Shown: positions 26,093-36,772, counted from the first letter of the stretch. The stretch: 64,000 bases of DNA from Glaciecola amylolytica (GCA_003856375.1 CP034120.1:2294001-2358000); one strand, 5' to 3'. Notes: a model not told the origin generated them from the letters alone. A program made the numbers and translations.

Positions 26093-29000
26093 TTATCGAA
26101 TTAAAGTGACGTCGCCAGATTCCTTGACAACAAAATTACTTCCCATATCTATTACAAAAGTCCAGGTATAAACGCCCAAAGGAACCGGTTCTCCTCTGTA
26201 TGTTCCATCCCAGCCCACATTGGAGTCTGTTGATTCGAAAACCACTTGTCCCCAATTGTTATATACTTTAAAATTCACGTCTTTGAAAGGTCCGCCCCGA
26301 ATGATAAACACATCGTTTTCTCCGTCTCCGTTCGGTGTAAATCCACTTGGAAGAACCGGAAGAAGTGCAATCGAAATGGCTTTGGAAATTGTGTCCGTAC
26401 AACCGATATCATCCACAATTGTTAAAGTCACAATATAAACACCACCGGCATCATAACTATGATTGGTGATTTCGGTATTATCCCCTTCTCCGTCTCCGAA
26501 ATTCCATTGCCAGGAAACGATATTTCCCGGTGTTACATCGGTGAACGTAATGTCCTGCTCCACCAATGCCGGATTCGGAGATGCAGTGAAAGAAGCCGTC
26601 GGAATAGCGTGTACATTGATTTGCTGAATGACAGTATTCGTACAACCGAAATTCGAAACAGCCGTCAAACTCACATTGTAGATTCCGCTTGTAGGAAAGA
26701 CAAAGGACGGACTGGTTTGTGTGCTCGAACCGATTCCGTTAAAATCGTAGGAATAGGAATCAATCGTTCCGGAAGAAATGAAAGAAGTATTCGTAAAATC
26801 TGTCGGATAAGACTCACATGCAATCGATGCATTGAAAGCAGGAAGAGGAAGCGGATAAACGGTCACTTGTTTGACGATAGTATCCGTACATCCGTTACTT
26901 CCGGTAACAACCAACTGAGCATTGAAGCTCCCGGCTGTTCCATAAGCATGCTGCGGATTTTGTGCAATCGAACTGGTATTGTCGCCAAAAGACCAGGACC
27001 AGGAAGACAAAACTCCTGAATTGGAGGTCGAGGCATCAACGAAAGGCATATTACTGGACTGACAAGTGTTTGTAAACGTAAAGTCAGCAGTCGGGATTTG
27101 GTTGAAGGTAATGATGATCGTATCCTTATCTGGCGGGCATCCGAAATTGGAGGTTGAAGTGAGAACCAAACTTACGGGTCCACCAGAAACATCTCCAACA
27201 GAAGGATCATACAAACCGTTCAGGTAATTCGGTCCGGGAATAAAGGTTCCGGTTCCCAAAGTAGACCATGTTCCGGTTGTATCTGCTCCTACAATATGAC
27301 CATTGAGCTGAACGAGTTGGTTTTGACAATACATTTGATCTGTTCCGGCATTTACCTGCGGCGGAGAAACAAAAGTCACGCGCAACGAATCGTGCGCGAT
27401 CGGGCAAATTCCCGTTGTCGACAGAATGATATCGATGAATCCGTTTGTAACATCTACCGGAGAAATACTGTAGAAAGTCGACAAGTTTGACGGATCTGCA
27501 ATAGTTCCGAAACCGGAAGTAGTCCATTGTGTCGAAAATCCGCTGGAAACTGTTCCTGTCAGCCCCAAAGTAGCATTGTTCGAACAAATGGAATCCATAG
27601 AAGTAATTGTCACCACCGGAAAATCGATGATCTGAATTTGCAAACTGTCATACACAGCCAAACAATTTCCGTTGTTTGTGGATTCGAGATACAAAGTCAC
27701 CAAACCATCTGAGATATCTGCTGTCGATAATACGTAGCTTGCATTCAGGTTGGTCTGAGAAGGAGAAAAACCTCCTGTTCCGTCTGCAGTCCATACCCCG
27801 GTATTCGTAACTCCTGAAATCACTGCATTCAGGGTCACATCCGTAGTATTTGAACAAACCAATTGATCACCTCCCGCTTCAATAAAAGGAGCTTCCGTAA
27901 AGAAGATCACAACAGTATCCTGTGTATTCGGGCAGGCGAAGAAACTTCCGGCTGTGGTATAAAACAAAAGCACGCTGTCTGAAGCAATATCAGCAGGCGA
28001 CGGTGTATAGGTTGTTGAAGAAGAACCTATATTTCCAAAGGACCCTCCGTCTCCTCCGCTCCAGGTTGCAGCAGCCGAATACGAAAATGCACCTGTAATC
28101 GGCACCGCTCCAACATTATTCTTACAGTAAGAATCATCCAAACCGGCATTTGCTTCCGGAGATTGAATAAAGTTTACCACTACCGTATCTCTTACCGGAT
28201 CACAATTTCCGGTAGAAGTTAAAATGAAGGTCAAGGTTCCCTGCGCGTAATCAGAAGCTGAAGGAACATAGGAAGTAGACAAATCGACCGAGTTGGCAAA
28301 AGTTCCTGCTCCGTTCAGAACAGACCATTGACCGGTCGTTGTTCCGCCATCAACAGAACCATTGAGTAAAACAGAAGGATCTCCGTTACAAAGAGTCGTA
28401 TCATTTCCGGCTTTCACATATACTTTCCGGTTGAAGGAAGACATGTAGTGATAGTAACATCCCGAACCCGCTCCACCGTTGATAACTCCTAACCCAAAGT
28501 ATTCACTTGAATTGGTAATCAGATTGGATGAACCCACCGGAATGTTTGCAGTGCTGAATGTGATTTGAGCACCACTCCAGAAACCGCCTGTACCAGGAAC
28601 CGGATTAAAAGCAGAACCGGGAACCAGTGTTGCACTGCCGTTCAACAAAAAGTCATTGATTGCTGCTGTAGGACATAAAATATTCAGAATAAATGTCTCT
28701 GAATTGGTTCTGGTAAAACTTACCTGGCTTGATCCCGCACAGTTGATTGGCGGAAGCAATGCTTCTCCGACTTCACATCCGAATCCGCTGGCTTGTAATA
28801 CGTATACATTCTTATCTGCATCCACGTATGCAAGAGTTTCGGTGGAGGTCAGCACATATTTCCAGGTATCTCCCTGATTGAGGAGTTGTGAAAATGTTCC
28901 CAGAGAAGTCGTCACCGTTACCGAAGTAAAGTTTTGAGTTGCAACGATAAAAATTCCCTCCTGAGAATTCGCAAACATATTCCCTCTGTTTACAATGTAA

Positions 29001-29794
29001 TTCGTTCCAACCACATCAACAGGTACAATCTGATCTCCCATTAAATCCCGGCAGCCACCTCCCGAATTGGTCACCGAATCATCGGAAACCGTTACGGCAA
29101 TCGGTTTATCTGCAACGACAATTGTTCCTCCCAGGTTATTTCCGGGAGTATTGGTTGCCTGCGAAGTATTTTCTACCGTATACGTTTGTCCTTTGTTCAA
29201 GGTAATTGAATAGGTAATTCCGACCGGATGTCCAACCACCGTTGCTTTTGGAGTAATCCAAACGGTTGTATTGTCTTCCGTAGCCACAATACAAATCATG
29301 GATTTCGGCTGAATCGGTGCATAGTTTCCATTCGCCCACGTATTTTGAAACGGGCAAACAAACTCGGTTCCAAGTGCATTTTGTCCTTTCAAGGAGTATG
29401 TTTCCGGGTTATTGACAATGGTTACGACCTCGTAAACCACGGTAATTAAGGTATCTGCTTCGATCTTAATTCCATAATTCAATACGTTATCTGCCGGTTT
29501 CGACTCCAGCGTATTAACAATTGCATTTAAAAAATGAGAGTTCAACGAGTTTGCCGGAACGACAAAAGTAGAATCGTAAGTGCCCGCAGGCTGATACACG
29601 CGAACCGTCGTTGGTGTATTAAATGTGGAAATGCGTAATGCCAATGGAGTGTTTCCGGCATGACTCGGTGTTACCCACGGTGCCGCAAACCAAAAAACGG
29701 AGTCGATCTGACCTTTACTCTCAAAAGATCCGACCGTAAAAATCAACGCAAGCAGTACTATTATTCGACGTAATTTCATAAGCTTTAAATTCAT
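26093..29794 (-). CDS. Giant PKD-repeat surface protein with CHU_C (type B) sorting domain
   Basis: 1233 residues. After a signal peptide (to about 28) comes an IgGFc-binding-like N-terminal domain (about 30-440), then five tandem repeats of about 95 residues (AGxD...C...L.G...TG.WS..G.G.F), three PKD domains (each with W.FGD or similar), and the C-terminal CHU_C gliding-motility-associated domain (TPNGDGENDVF, VYNNWGQVVFES, GWDGTYRGEPVP), the type B T9SS signal. Cargo and PorP/SprF gene are adjacent, 3 nt apart. Likely an adhesin; a gliding role is possible but not shown. Two start ATGs are possible (29794, 29779). Confidence 0.9.
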   Translation of the reverse strand: MNLKLMKLRRIIVLLALIFTVGSFESKGQIDSVFWFAAPWVTPSHAGNTPLALRISTFNTPTTVRVYQPAGTYDSTFVVPANSLNSHFLNAIVNTLESKPADNVLNYGIKIEADTLITVVYEVVTIVNNPETYSLKGQNALGTEFVCPFQNTWANGNYAPIQPKSMICIVATEDNTTVWITPKATVVGHPVGITYSITLNKGQTYTVENTSQATNTPGNNLGGTIVVADKPIAVTVSDDSVTNSGGGCRDLMGDQIVPVDVVGTNYIVNRGNMFANSQEGIFIVATQNFTSVTVTTSLGTFSQLLNQGDTWKYVLTSTETLAYVDADKNVYVLQASGFGCEVGEALLPPINCAGSSQVSFTRTNSETFILNILCPTAAINDFLLNGSATLVPGSAFNPVPGTGGFWSGAQITFSTANIPVGSSNLITNSSEYFGLGVINGGAGSGCYYHYMSSFNRKVYVKAGNDTTLCNGDPSVLLNGSVDGGTTTGQWSVLNGAGTFANSVDLSTSYVPSASDYAQGTLTFILTSTGNCDPVRDTVVVNFIQSPEANAGLDDSYCKNNVGAVPITGAFSYSAAATWSGGDGGSFGNIGSSSTTYTPSPADIASDSVLLFYTTAGSFFACPNTQDTVVIFFTEAPFIEAGGDQLVCSNTTDVTLNAVISGVTNTGVWTADGTGGFSPSQTNLNASYVLSTADISDGLVTLYLESTNNGNCLAVYDSLQIQIIDFPVVTITSMDSICSNNATLGLTGTVSSGFSTQWTTSGFGTIADPSNLSTFYSISPVDVTNGFIDIILSTTGICPIAHDSLRVTFVSPPQVNAGTDQMYCQNQLVQLNGHIVGADTTGTWSTLGTGTFIPGPNYLNGLYDPSVGDVSGGPVSLVLTSTSNFGCPPDKDTIIITFNQIPTADFTFTNTCQSSNMPFVDASTSNSGVLSSWSWSFGDNTSSIAQNPQHAYGTAGSFNAQLVVTGSNGCTDTIVKQVTVYPLPLPAFNASIACESYPTDFTNTSFISSGTIDSYSYDFNGIGSSTQTSPSFVFPTSGIYNVSLTAVSNFGCTNTVIQQINVHAIPTASFTASPNPALVEQDITFTDVTPGNIVSWQWNFGDGEGDNTEITNHSYDAGGVYIVTLTIVDDIGCTDTISKAISIALLPVLPSGFTPNGDGENDVFIIRGGPFKDVNFKVYNNWGQVVFESTDSNVGWDGTYRGEPVPLGVYTWTFVIDMGSNFVVKESGDVTLIR

Positions 29795-29797
29795 CGT

Positions 29798-30763
29798 CTA
29801 TTTATCCTTCTCGATTTCCTTCTGGATATCTTCAAGAATACTATTATTCAATTTGTCATCTTCTTCTTCCAACGAAGGCCTGTTCTTGGTAATGATGAAG
29901 GAAATTCCCACTTCATGCGAACCTGCGCTGTACTTTCTGATTTTGGTATAACTGTAATCGTATCCGTAAGTGATACTCAAACGGCTTTTCAATCTGATTC
30001 CAAGGAAAATCCCGATAGCATCATTTGTACGGAAGTTCACTCCACCGAAGAATTTGTCTTTGTATGACAGCTGTGTCATGATAGAAAGCTGGGAAGGAAC
30101 CGGTTTGGTGTACCGGAACAAAATTGCAGGCCGCAATTCCCAATTCTTTTTGAACAGAAACTTATAGGAAGTCATCAAAGTGTAGTGAAACTGCAGGTTC
30201 TGGTTGTAGGAAGAAAGGTTTAAGTTCTTTCCAATCAAATGATCAATTCCCCCGCTGAATTCAAATTTATCGTTGTAAAGGCGGAATCCTGCATTGATAT
30301 CGAATGCATTTCCCGAATAGGTGTTTCCTGTGAAGATCGGATCTCCTGCATCGGCAGCCACTGCATCATACAAACGAACGCGGTATTGCACAAAACCGGG
30401 GCGAACTCCCAAACCGATTTTCCACTTTTTACTCATTTTGATCTGGTATCCGTAATTCAGATAAATCCCTGTTTTACTAAGTAATCCGGTTTGTTCGGAC
30501 AAGATCTGAACACCGTATCCGTGTTTTGCCCTGTTTTTGAACGAACCATGGAAATTCAAATAAAAATTCCGCGGCGCATCCTTAAATCCGACCCATTGAT
30601 TTCTATTGAAAAAACTCACTTCATGGTAATTGGTACTTCCTACATATGCGGGAGAGTAATGAAGCGGATTTGCCAATATGTTTGTGAAAATGCTTTGCTG
30701 TTGTCCGAAAGAAACAAAGAGCAAAACAACAAACAAGCCTGTAATAAAATGCTTCTTATTCAT
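29798..30763 (-). CDS. PorP/SprF family T9SS membrane protein
   Basis: 321 residues, signal peptide to about 21, QQQSIFTNILANPLHYSPAYVGS as family signature, barrel-type strands throughout, and a charged C-terminal tail (EEEDDKLNN...) that extends past the barrel. It lies 1 nt after the first PKD protein and 3 nt before the second, so the operon alternates cargo and PorP partner. Its sequence is clearly different from the other copy at 25103, so the pair is an old duplication. Confidence 0.92.
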   Translation of the reverse strand: MNKKHFITGLFVVLLFVSFGQQQSIFTNILANPLHYSPAYVGSTNYHEVSFFNRNQWVGFKDAPRNFYLNFHGSFKNRAKHGYGVQILSEQTGLLSKTGIYLNYGYQIKMSKKWKIGLGVRPGFVQYRVRLYDAVAADAGDPIFTGNTYSGNAFDINAGFRLYNDKFEFSGGIDHLIGKNLNLSSYNQNLQFHYTLMTSYKFLFKKNWELRPAILFRYTKPVPSQLSIMTQLSYKDKFFGGVNFRTNDAIGIFLGIRLKSRLSITYGYDYSYTKIRKYSAGSHEVGISFIITKNRPSLEEEDDKLNNSILEDIQKEIEKDK

Positions 30764-30764
30764 A

Positions 30765-33700
30765 TTAGTCTCTTTTTCTTAACACCATTAATACTCCTTT
30801 GTAGATATCCGGGCTTGCATTCGCATTCAGCTGGATCACAAACAGGTAATTTCCATCCGGAACAGGTTCTCCGCTGAAAGTTCCGTCCCAAGGTTCTTCA
30901 TAACCATCCGAAGTGAAAACCGTTTGCCCCCATTCATTGTAAATCTCAATGTGAGCATTCGGATATCCCAGCTTAAGGAAATCCAGTTTCCAGACATCAT
31001 TCGAACTGTCTCCGTTTGGAGAAATCACTGTCGGAATCAAGGTAGAAATCTCAGTGGTTACCGTATTGATTGCAATGAAACGAATCGCGCTATCGGTACA
31101 GCCCAAAGCATTGGTTACCTGAAGAACGATGTAATAATTGCCATTTGAATAATATGTATGGCTTGGATTCATAGCAGCTGAGGTTGAACCGTCGCCAAAA
31201 TTCCAGGAATAACTGACCGCATAATCCGATGTATCGATAAAATTGAATACCGCACCGATGTTCATTCCTCCGTTCGAGTTGTAATAGAATCCTGCATCCG
31301 GAAGCGGATCAATGACCACCGGAATAACAATCGTGTCCGAACAACCATTAATTGTCGAAACAATATGAGTCACCGTATAAGTTCCTCCGCTGGCGAATTG
31401 TTGATTCACATTTGCCATAGCAGCAGAACCCTGTCCACCGAAATCGTAAAACCAGGAGTTAATTGCATCCGTGCTGACAGAAGCATCCGTAAATGCCACC
31501 GTTACCTGATTATTCGGACAGGAGTTGACGGTGGTGAAATTTGCGACCGGTTTATCAAAAACAGAAACGTTGATCGAAACCGTATCCTTACATCCGTTTG
31601 AATTCGTAACAATCAACTCCACCGGATACGTTCCTGAAGATGGGTATCCGTAAGACGGATTCGGAACAGATGATGTTTGACCTGTTGCAAACTTCCACGA
31701 CCAGTTTGTTAAAGTGCCTGAACCGGGAAGTGAGAAATCACTGAAAACATTCGGTAAACCTTCACAAACATTTGTTGCGCTGAAATTCGCAAAAGGAGGA
31801 GCAACAAAATTGATCTGCATCGCATCCGAAACAACCGTACACGTTCCGTTATTCGTGGATGTTAAGGTCAATACCACACTTCCTGCCGAAACTTCCGCAG
31901 TTGTGGGTTTATACGTTGGATTCATTGCGGTGTTGGAAGGAGTAAAAATTCCTGATCCGCCACTCCAGATTCCACCGAAAGGCCCGCCAGTTACATTTCC
32001 GTTCAATTGAACCAAAGAACTATTGGAGCATTTTAACTGATTCGGTCCGGCATCTACTTTCGGAGCATTATTGATAGAAACATAAATGCTGTCCTGAACC
32101 GGCAAACAATTGCCGTTCGAGGTCGATTCGAGATAGAGCCATACAAAACCTGCTGTCGTATCTGCAACGCTTGGAATGTAGGTACAATTCAAAGAGCTGT
32201 TATTCGGGGAGAAAATTCCGTTTCCGCTTGTAAGCCATTTTCCTGTGGTTGTTGGTCCGCTGACTGTTCCCGAAAGCGAAACATTTGAGTTATTTGCACA
32301 AACAATCAGGGTATCTGCACCAGCCTGAACTACCGCAGCCGGAGTAAACAATACTTTCATCGTATCTGTTACCGTTGCACAGGAAACTCCGTTGGTTGAC
32401 GTCAATACAAATTGCAGCAAGCCGGAAGAAAGATCAGCTGCTGAAGGAACATACTCCGCATTCAGAGCAGAAGCATTGGGTTGAAAGCTTCCCGTTCCTG
32501 TTGTACTCCAGATTCCTGTTGCAGCACCACCGCTGATAATTCCGTTCAATTGAATAATCGAATTGTTCTCACAAATGGATTGATCTGTGTTCGCATTGAC
32601 AATTGGTGCAGGAGTAATTTCCAGATACATCGTATCGCGTGCAGTGGGGCAAAAACCCGTCGTTGAAAGAATCACGCGAATCGGGCTGATCAAGGTATCC
32701 AAAGGACTTGGAACATAAATATTCGGAACAGAATTCAATCCGTTTTGGAATGACCCGTAACCGTTGCTCGACCAGGATCCTGTGACCGCTCCTCCTCCGA
32801 CATTTCCGGACAAGGTATAAGTTACATTTGCACAAACCGTATCATCAAGACCCGCATTTGAAAAAGCCGTTGCGTAGAAATCGGTATTGTAAGCGTACGT
32901 AGAACCGGAATTTGTTCCGCCTCCCGTAATGGTTGCCATCGTGAAGATATCTGCCAGATTCACAATCATGTTGTGACTGTTCACCGGAATCTGAGCGGTA
33001 TTAAAAAAGATTCGTGCAGCTTTGTATTGTCCCAAAGTTCCCGGAACATTCTGAAACATTCCCGCGGTGATCAAACCGGAACTTCCGTTTAACAGGAAAT
33101 TTCCTTCATATCCGCTTCTGGTAACCAATACAATTCCCAAAGAATCTGAGCTTGAACGGGAAAAAGCCATGTTGTTGTTTCCTTTACAGTTCAAACTCGG
33201 AACGACCGCCGCATTCAATTCGCAGCCAAAACCTGAAACATGATACACATAAACCGGTTTGCTTGCTTTGATATACATGATGTCATTGGTCATTGGAATT
33301 TCCAGAGTTTCGCTGGAATTGATCAATGTCGAAGTCGTACTCACTCCGGTAACTTCAATGTTTGAACCATTCTGAGTTGCCAGAACATAAATCCGGTCAT
33401 AAGTGGACGTTCCTTTATAAATTGCATAATCCGTTCCGATAGAAGGTGTAGGAATCAACTGATCACCGATCATATCAGAACACGCGGATTGTACCAATTG
33501 GCCGTCAAACAAAGTGATAGCAACAGGTTTATTGGCTGAAACAATCGAACCGGTAAGTGAAGTAGCCGCAGTTACGCTCACATCGCGTGCGCTGTATGTT
33601 TGTCCGGCATTCAAAACCACCGAAAAAGTCGCATTTGCAGTATGTCCCGTTATCCCGGTTCTTGGTGTGATTAATACGGTTGTATTATTGGTCGACGCGA

Positions 33701-34187
33701 CAATTTCAATTCCGGAGTAAGTTGCCGGAGCTGTAACTGCGTTGTCCCAGTGTTTTTGAAAAGGTGTATAGAAGTTCGTCCCCAATGCCTTCGAACCTTT
33801 CAAACTAAAGCTTTCTTTGTTGTTCGGAGCATTTATCTCATAAGCAACATTGATCAATCCGGTAGATGAAATTTTCAATCCGTTATTGGCAATCACATCC
33901 CCGTTCGGGCTTTCAATCTGAGCAATGAGCGAACTCAGGTTCAAACTGTCGCTTGAAAATGCGGGCATGGTCAAAGCCAAAGGAATGAATGCTCCGTTTG
34001 CGGGCTGCGAAACGGTGATCGTTGCCGGTTGATCGTAAGATTGAAAGCGAAGCATTACCGGAACCTGTCCGACTCCCGAAGAAACGTCGGGAGCTGCAAA
34101 CCAAAAAACGGTATCCCTCTGAGCAGTAGAATGTAACGCAGGAGTAAGGAAAAACGCAAGCAGGAAAAGTTGTAAAAATCTGAACAT
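30765..34187 (-). CDS. Giant PKD-repeat surface protein with CHU_C (type B) sorting domain
   Basis: 1140 residues, first gene of the operon. Signal peptide to about 22, IgGFc-binding-like N-terminal domain (FWFAAPDVSSG; repeats of NNTTVLITPRTG and GDQLIPTPSIG), four tandem repeats of about 95 residues with C...N..V.L.G and TG.WS motifs, three PKD domains (FGDGSTSAAMNPSHTY), and a C-terminal CHU_C domain (VISPNGDSSNDVW, WDGTFSGEPVPDGNY). Same architecture as the 1233-aa paralogue but with one repeat fewer. Probable secreted adhesin of the T9SS. A good -7 promoter box lies 27 nt upstream. Confidence 0.9.
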   Translation of the reverse strand: MFRFLQLFLLAFFLTPALHSTAQRDTVFWFAAPDVSSGVGQVPVMLRFQSYDQPATITVSQPANGAFIPLALTMPAFSSDSLNLSSLIAQIESPNGDVIANNGLKISSTGLINVAYEINAPNNKESFSLKGSKALGTNFYTPFQKHWDNAVTAPATYSGIEIVASTNNTTVLITPRTGITGHTANATFSVVLNAGQTYSARDVSVTAATSLTGSIVSANKPVAITLFDGQLVQSACSDMIGDQLIPTPSIGTDYAIYKGTSTYDRIYVLATQNGSNIEVTGVSTTSTLINSSETLEIPMTNDIMYIKASKPVYVYHVSGFGCELNAAVVPSLNCKGNNNMAFSRSSSDSLGIVLVTRSGYEGNFLLNGSSGLITAGMFQNVPGTLGQYKAARIFFNTAQIPVNSHNMIVNLADIFTMATITGGGTNSGSTYAYNTDFYATAFSNAGLDDTVCANVTYTLSGNVGGGAVTGSWSSNGYGSFQNGLNSVPNIYVPSPLDTLISPIRVILSTTGFCPTARDTMYLEITPAPIVNANTDQSICENNSIIQLNGIISGGAATGIWSTTGTGSFQPNASALNAEYVPSAADLSSGLLQFVLTSTNGVSCATVTDTMKVLFTPAAVVQAGADTLIVCANNSNVSLSGTVSGPTTTGKWLTSGNGIFSPNNSSLNCTYIPSVADTTAGFVWLYLESTSNGNCLPVQDSIYVSINNAPKVDAGPNQLKCSNSSLVQLNGNVTGGPFGGIWSGGSGIFTPSNTAMNPTYKPTTAEVSAGSVVLTLTSTNNGTCTVVSDAMQINFVAPPFANFSATNVCEGLPNVFSDFSLPGSGTLTNWSWKFATGQTSSVPNPSYGYPSSGTYPVELIVTNSNGCKDTVSINVSVFDKPVANFTTVNSCPNNQVTVAFTDASVSTDAINSWFYDFGGQGSAAMANVNQQFASGGTYTVTHIVSTINGCSDTIVIPVVIDPLPDAGFYYNSNGGMNIGAVFNFIDTSDYAVSYSWNFGDGSTSAAMNPSHTYYSNGNYYIVLQVTNALGCTDSAIRFIAINTVTTEISTLIPTVISPNGDSSNDVWKLDFLKLGYPNAHIEIYNEWGQTVFTSDGYEEPWDGTFSGEPVPDGNYLFVIQLNANASPDIYKGVLMVLRKRD

Positions 34188-34213
34188 ATTTAAACTATCT
34201 CAGTTTTGAGGGG

Positions 34214-34221
34214 CAAAGATA
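34214..34221 (-). promoter_or_regulatory. -7 box of the surface-protein operon
   Basis: Reads TATCTTTG on the minus strand, a perfect TAnnTTTG element, 26 nt before the ATG at 34187. The -33 element is weak (no TTG at the right distance). It would drive the whole five-gene operon. Confidence 0.6.
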
Positions 34222-34438
34222 GCCTTTCAATGAAGAATTTTAACTAAAAACAAGAAAGTGAAACATACAATCCACACAACGAAATCCGGCTTTTAAAAAT
34301 AAAAATCAGTTAGTTATGAATTTAACAGAACGTCAAAAATGCCAAAAACCAAGAACTAATTCGAGCGTTTAAACTAAGCTATTGTATCGTAATTCAGAAG
34401 GTGATTTTGGACATTCTCTTCATTTCAAAAGTTACCTC

Positions 34439-34918
34439 TTATTCATTGTGATGCGGAGGAAGTTCCAGATTCAATTTTGCTGCACGATCATGCAGGACAA
34501 TGCTTCCCGTAACAGCAACATTTAGTGACGAATTCCCCGGAAGCTTGATCACTTTCCTGCATTTTGCCAAAACGGATTCGGGCAAGCCTTGGTCTTCGGA
34601 GCCAAGCAGGTAAATAGCGCGTTTGGGATGATCGAAATCATGCAAAAATTCGGCATCATCGGTCAGTTCAATGGCGATCAGATGGCAATCATAAGGAATA
34701 TTCTCGCACAAATCTTCCAGCGTATCGTAATGAAAATAAGGAATTCGCGCCCAGGTTCTCGTTACATCCGACGACTGTTTCTTATAGCGTTTTCCGACCG
34801 TAAAAATGTAGGATGCACCTAAAACATAAGCAGATCTCCAGAGCGTTCCGATATTATGTTCCGTTTTACAATTGAAAACGCCAATGGCGGCATATCCCTG
34901 AATGTTTTTAGTTCTCAT
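34439..34918 (-). CDS. SpoU-type (TrmH) RNA 2'-O-methyltransferase
   Basis: 159 residues, close to a bare SPOUT core. Motif 1 NCKTEHNIGTLWRSA (about 16-30), motif 2 IYLLGSEDQGLP (about 108-119), motif 3 KLPGNSSLNVAVTGSIVLHD (about 131-150) form the knotted SAM site. The N-terminal substrate-binding domain of rRNA enzymes is absent, so a tRNA target is more likely. Last gene of the rimK operon, 7 nt after the aspartoacylase-like gene. Confidence 0.88.
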   Translation of the reverse strand: MRTKNIQGYAAIGVFNCKTEHNIGTLWRSAYVLGASYIFTVGKRYKKQSSDVTRTWARIPYFHYDTLEDLCENIPYDCHLIAIELTDDAEFLHDFDHPKRAIYLLGSEDQGLPESVLAKCRKVIKLPGNSSLNVAVTGSIVLHDRAAKLNLELPPHHNE

Positions 34919-34925
34919 TCCTCAA

Positions 34926-35891
34926 TTAAACTTGTTTATCAGCAACCAATGCTGTTCCGATGTGGAAGATTGCGTCTCCTTTATTTACCAAAGGTGCTTC
35001 ATTCGTACAAATAATAAATCCTTTGGTATTTGATTTGATTTTCCGCTCGGTCAAGCCATACGGATCACTCACAAAGCCAAGCAAATCGCCTTGTTCCACG
35101 TACTGTCCGTTTTTAACCTCGGCATGAAAAACCCCCGACTGCGGAGCTCTGAGCCATCTGGATGATTTAATGATCACCGGTTCGTTCTCAATCGGATCCA
35201 ACTTGAAATTCTTCATGTGGAAATGATTCAAAATGCGCTGAATTCCAAGCAATCCTTCTTCTACAATTGTTTCATCAATCGAATTGGTTTTTCCACCTTC
35301 AAACAAGAGAATCTTCTTCCCCATTTTGTTCAAGGCCTCGCGGACAGATTTCGAAATGTATCCCGAATGAACAATGAACGGCGGATTAAAAACTCTTGCC
35401 AATTCCATACTGATCGGATCGGATAACAAACAACGAACCTGCGCAATATTGGAGCGCTGTGCTGAACCGGTATGAAAATCTATGACGATATCGACATTCG
35501 GTGCAATCTGATTCATAAACTGGTACGCAAACTGACTTGCCAACGAACCGTTTTTAGATCCCGGAAAGCTTCGGTTCAAATCTCGTCCGTCCGGTAATTC
35601 CCGTTTTAAGTTGAGATACCCGAAAATATTGAACACCGGAAGACAGATAATGGTTCCTGCAATCGGTTTGTTCCATTTTTTGCGGATGACCCGGCGAATG
35701 ATTTCCATTCCGTTGATTTCGTCGCCATGCATCCCTGCCATCAACAACACGATCGGGCCGTCTTTCAAAGACCTTTCCACAAATACAGGAACCTGAACAG
35801 GTGTATGTGTGTGCAGTTTTGCAACGTCCATACTCAATTCGACACTTTGTCCGGGCAGAATTTCTTTTCCTAATATGTAGAATCTAGCCAT
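34926..35891 (-). CDS. Succinylglutamate desuccinylase/aspartoacylase family protein
   Basis: 321 residues. Zinc site typical of the family: GMHGDEING (H and E ligands, about 54-62) and DFHTGS (third ligand H, about 139-144), with the general base E in FEGGK. A C-terminal lipoyl-like barrel (about 240-318) ends the protein. The family removes acyl groups from amino acids. Placed 2 nt after rimK in an operon with the retropepsin-like protease, an arrangement common near rimK genes; it may trim glutamate-containing products, but the substrate is unproven. Confidence 0.85.
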   Translation of the reverse strand: MARFYILGKEILPGQSVELSMDVAKLHTHTPVQVPVFVERSLKDGPIVLLMAGMHGDEINGMEIIRRVIRKKWNKPIAGTIICLPVFNIFGYLNLKRELPDGRDLNRSFPGSKNGSLASQFAYQFMNQIAPNVDIVIDFHTGSAQRSNIAQVRCLLSDPISMELARVFNPPFIVHSGYISKSVREALNKMGKKILLFEGGKTNSIDETIVEEGLLGIQRILNHFHMKNFKLDPIENEPVIIKSSRWLRAPQSGVFHAEVKNGQYVEQGDLLGFVSDPYGLTERKIKSNTKGFIICTNEAPLVNKGDAIFHIGTALVADKQV

Positions 35892-35893
35892 TC

Positions 35894-36772
35894 TTATCTT
35901 TTTACATTCTGTTCGATGAAAGAAATAATTTTTCCGGCAATATCCACTCCGGTAGCGCGTTCAATTCCTTCCAGTCCCGGAGAAGAATTCACTTCCAAAA
36001 CCAAAGGTCCGCGGGAAGACTGAAGCAAATCAACTCCTGCAACTCCCAATCCGACAGCTTCAGCTGCTTTAATGGCTGTTCGTTTTTCTTCCTCGGTCAA
36101 TTCCATAATCGTTGCCGTACCGCCGCGGTGTAAATTCGAACGGAATTCTCCTTCTTTTCCCTGGCGTTTCATCGCACCAACTACTTCACCGTCTACTACG
36201 AATGCGCGAATATCCGCACCTTTTGCTTCTTTAATGAATTCCTGAACGATTACCCGTGCTTTCAAACCATTGAAGGCTTCCAATACAGATTGAGCCGCGT
36301 TTTGATTTTCTGCTAATACAACACCCAAACCCTGCGTTCCTTCCAATAATTTCAATACTACAGGAGCTCCGCCTGCTGATTCCACTACGTGTTCTACATT
36401 TCGGGAATAATTGGTAAAAACTGTTTTTGGCAGACCGATTCCTTCTTTGGATAAAACCTGTAAACAACGCAATTTATCTCTGGAATGCACAATTCCTCTG
36501 GAACTGTTTACGGAAAATACGTTCATCATTTCAAACTGACGAACAACCGCTGTTCCATAAAATGTAACAGATGCTCCGACTCTCGGAATCACGGCATCAA
36601 ATCCTTCCAGGTATTCCGATCCGTAAAACAAAGAAGGGCCTTTTTGTTCTATTTCAATGTTACAACGCAAATGGTCGATTACATGTGCCTCATGACCGTG
36701 CTTTTCTGCAGCTTCAACCAGGCGCCGCGTAGAATATAAATGCGGATTGCGTGATAAAATGGCAATTTTCAT
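35894..36772 (-). CDS. rimK: RimK family alpha-L-glutamate ligase
   Basis: 292 residues from the ATG at 36772 (MKIAILSRN), which matches the usual RimK start; an upstream in-frame start would add 14 unlike residues. ATP-grasp enzyme: a preATP-grasp domain ([19 protein letters not shown] at about 65-83), a glycine-rich [10 protein letters not shown] loop, and the acidic metal site ([12 protein letters not shown]). RimK adds glutamate residues to the C-terminus of ribosomal protein S6 in E. coli; other members make poly-glutamate. Downstream of the protease by about 40 nt. Confidence 0.92.
   Translation of the reverse strand: MKIAILSRNPHLYSTRRLVEAAEKHGHEAHVIDHLRCNIEIEQKGPSLFYGSEYLEGFDAVIPRVGASVTFYGTAVVRQFEMMNVFSVNSSRGIVHSRDKLRCLQVLSKEGIGLPKTVFTNYSRNVEHVVESAGGAPVVLKLLEGTQGLGVVLAENQNAAQSVLEAFNGLKARVIVQEFIKEAKGADIRAFVVDGEVVGAMKRQGKEGEFRSNLHRGGTATIMELTEEEKRTAIKAAEAVGLGVAGVDLLQSSRGPLVLEVNSSPGLEGIERATGVDIAGKIISFIEQNVKR

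Noticed and set aside
26093-34187. Repeated DNA in the giant PKD genes, as a possible CRISPR array
   Set aside because: The repeats are coding, about 285 bp, diverged, and without regular short spacers.
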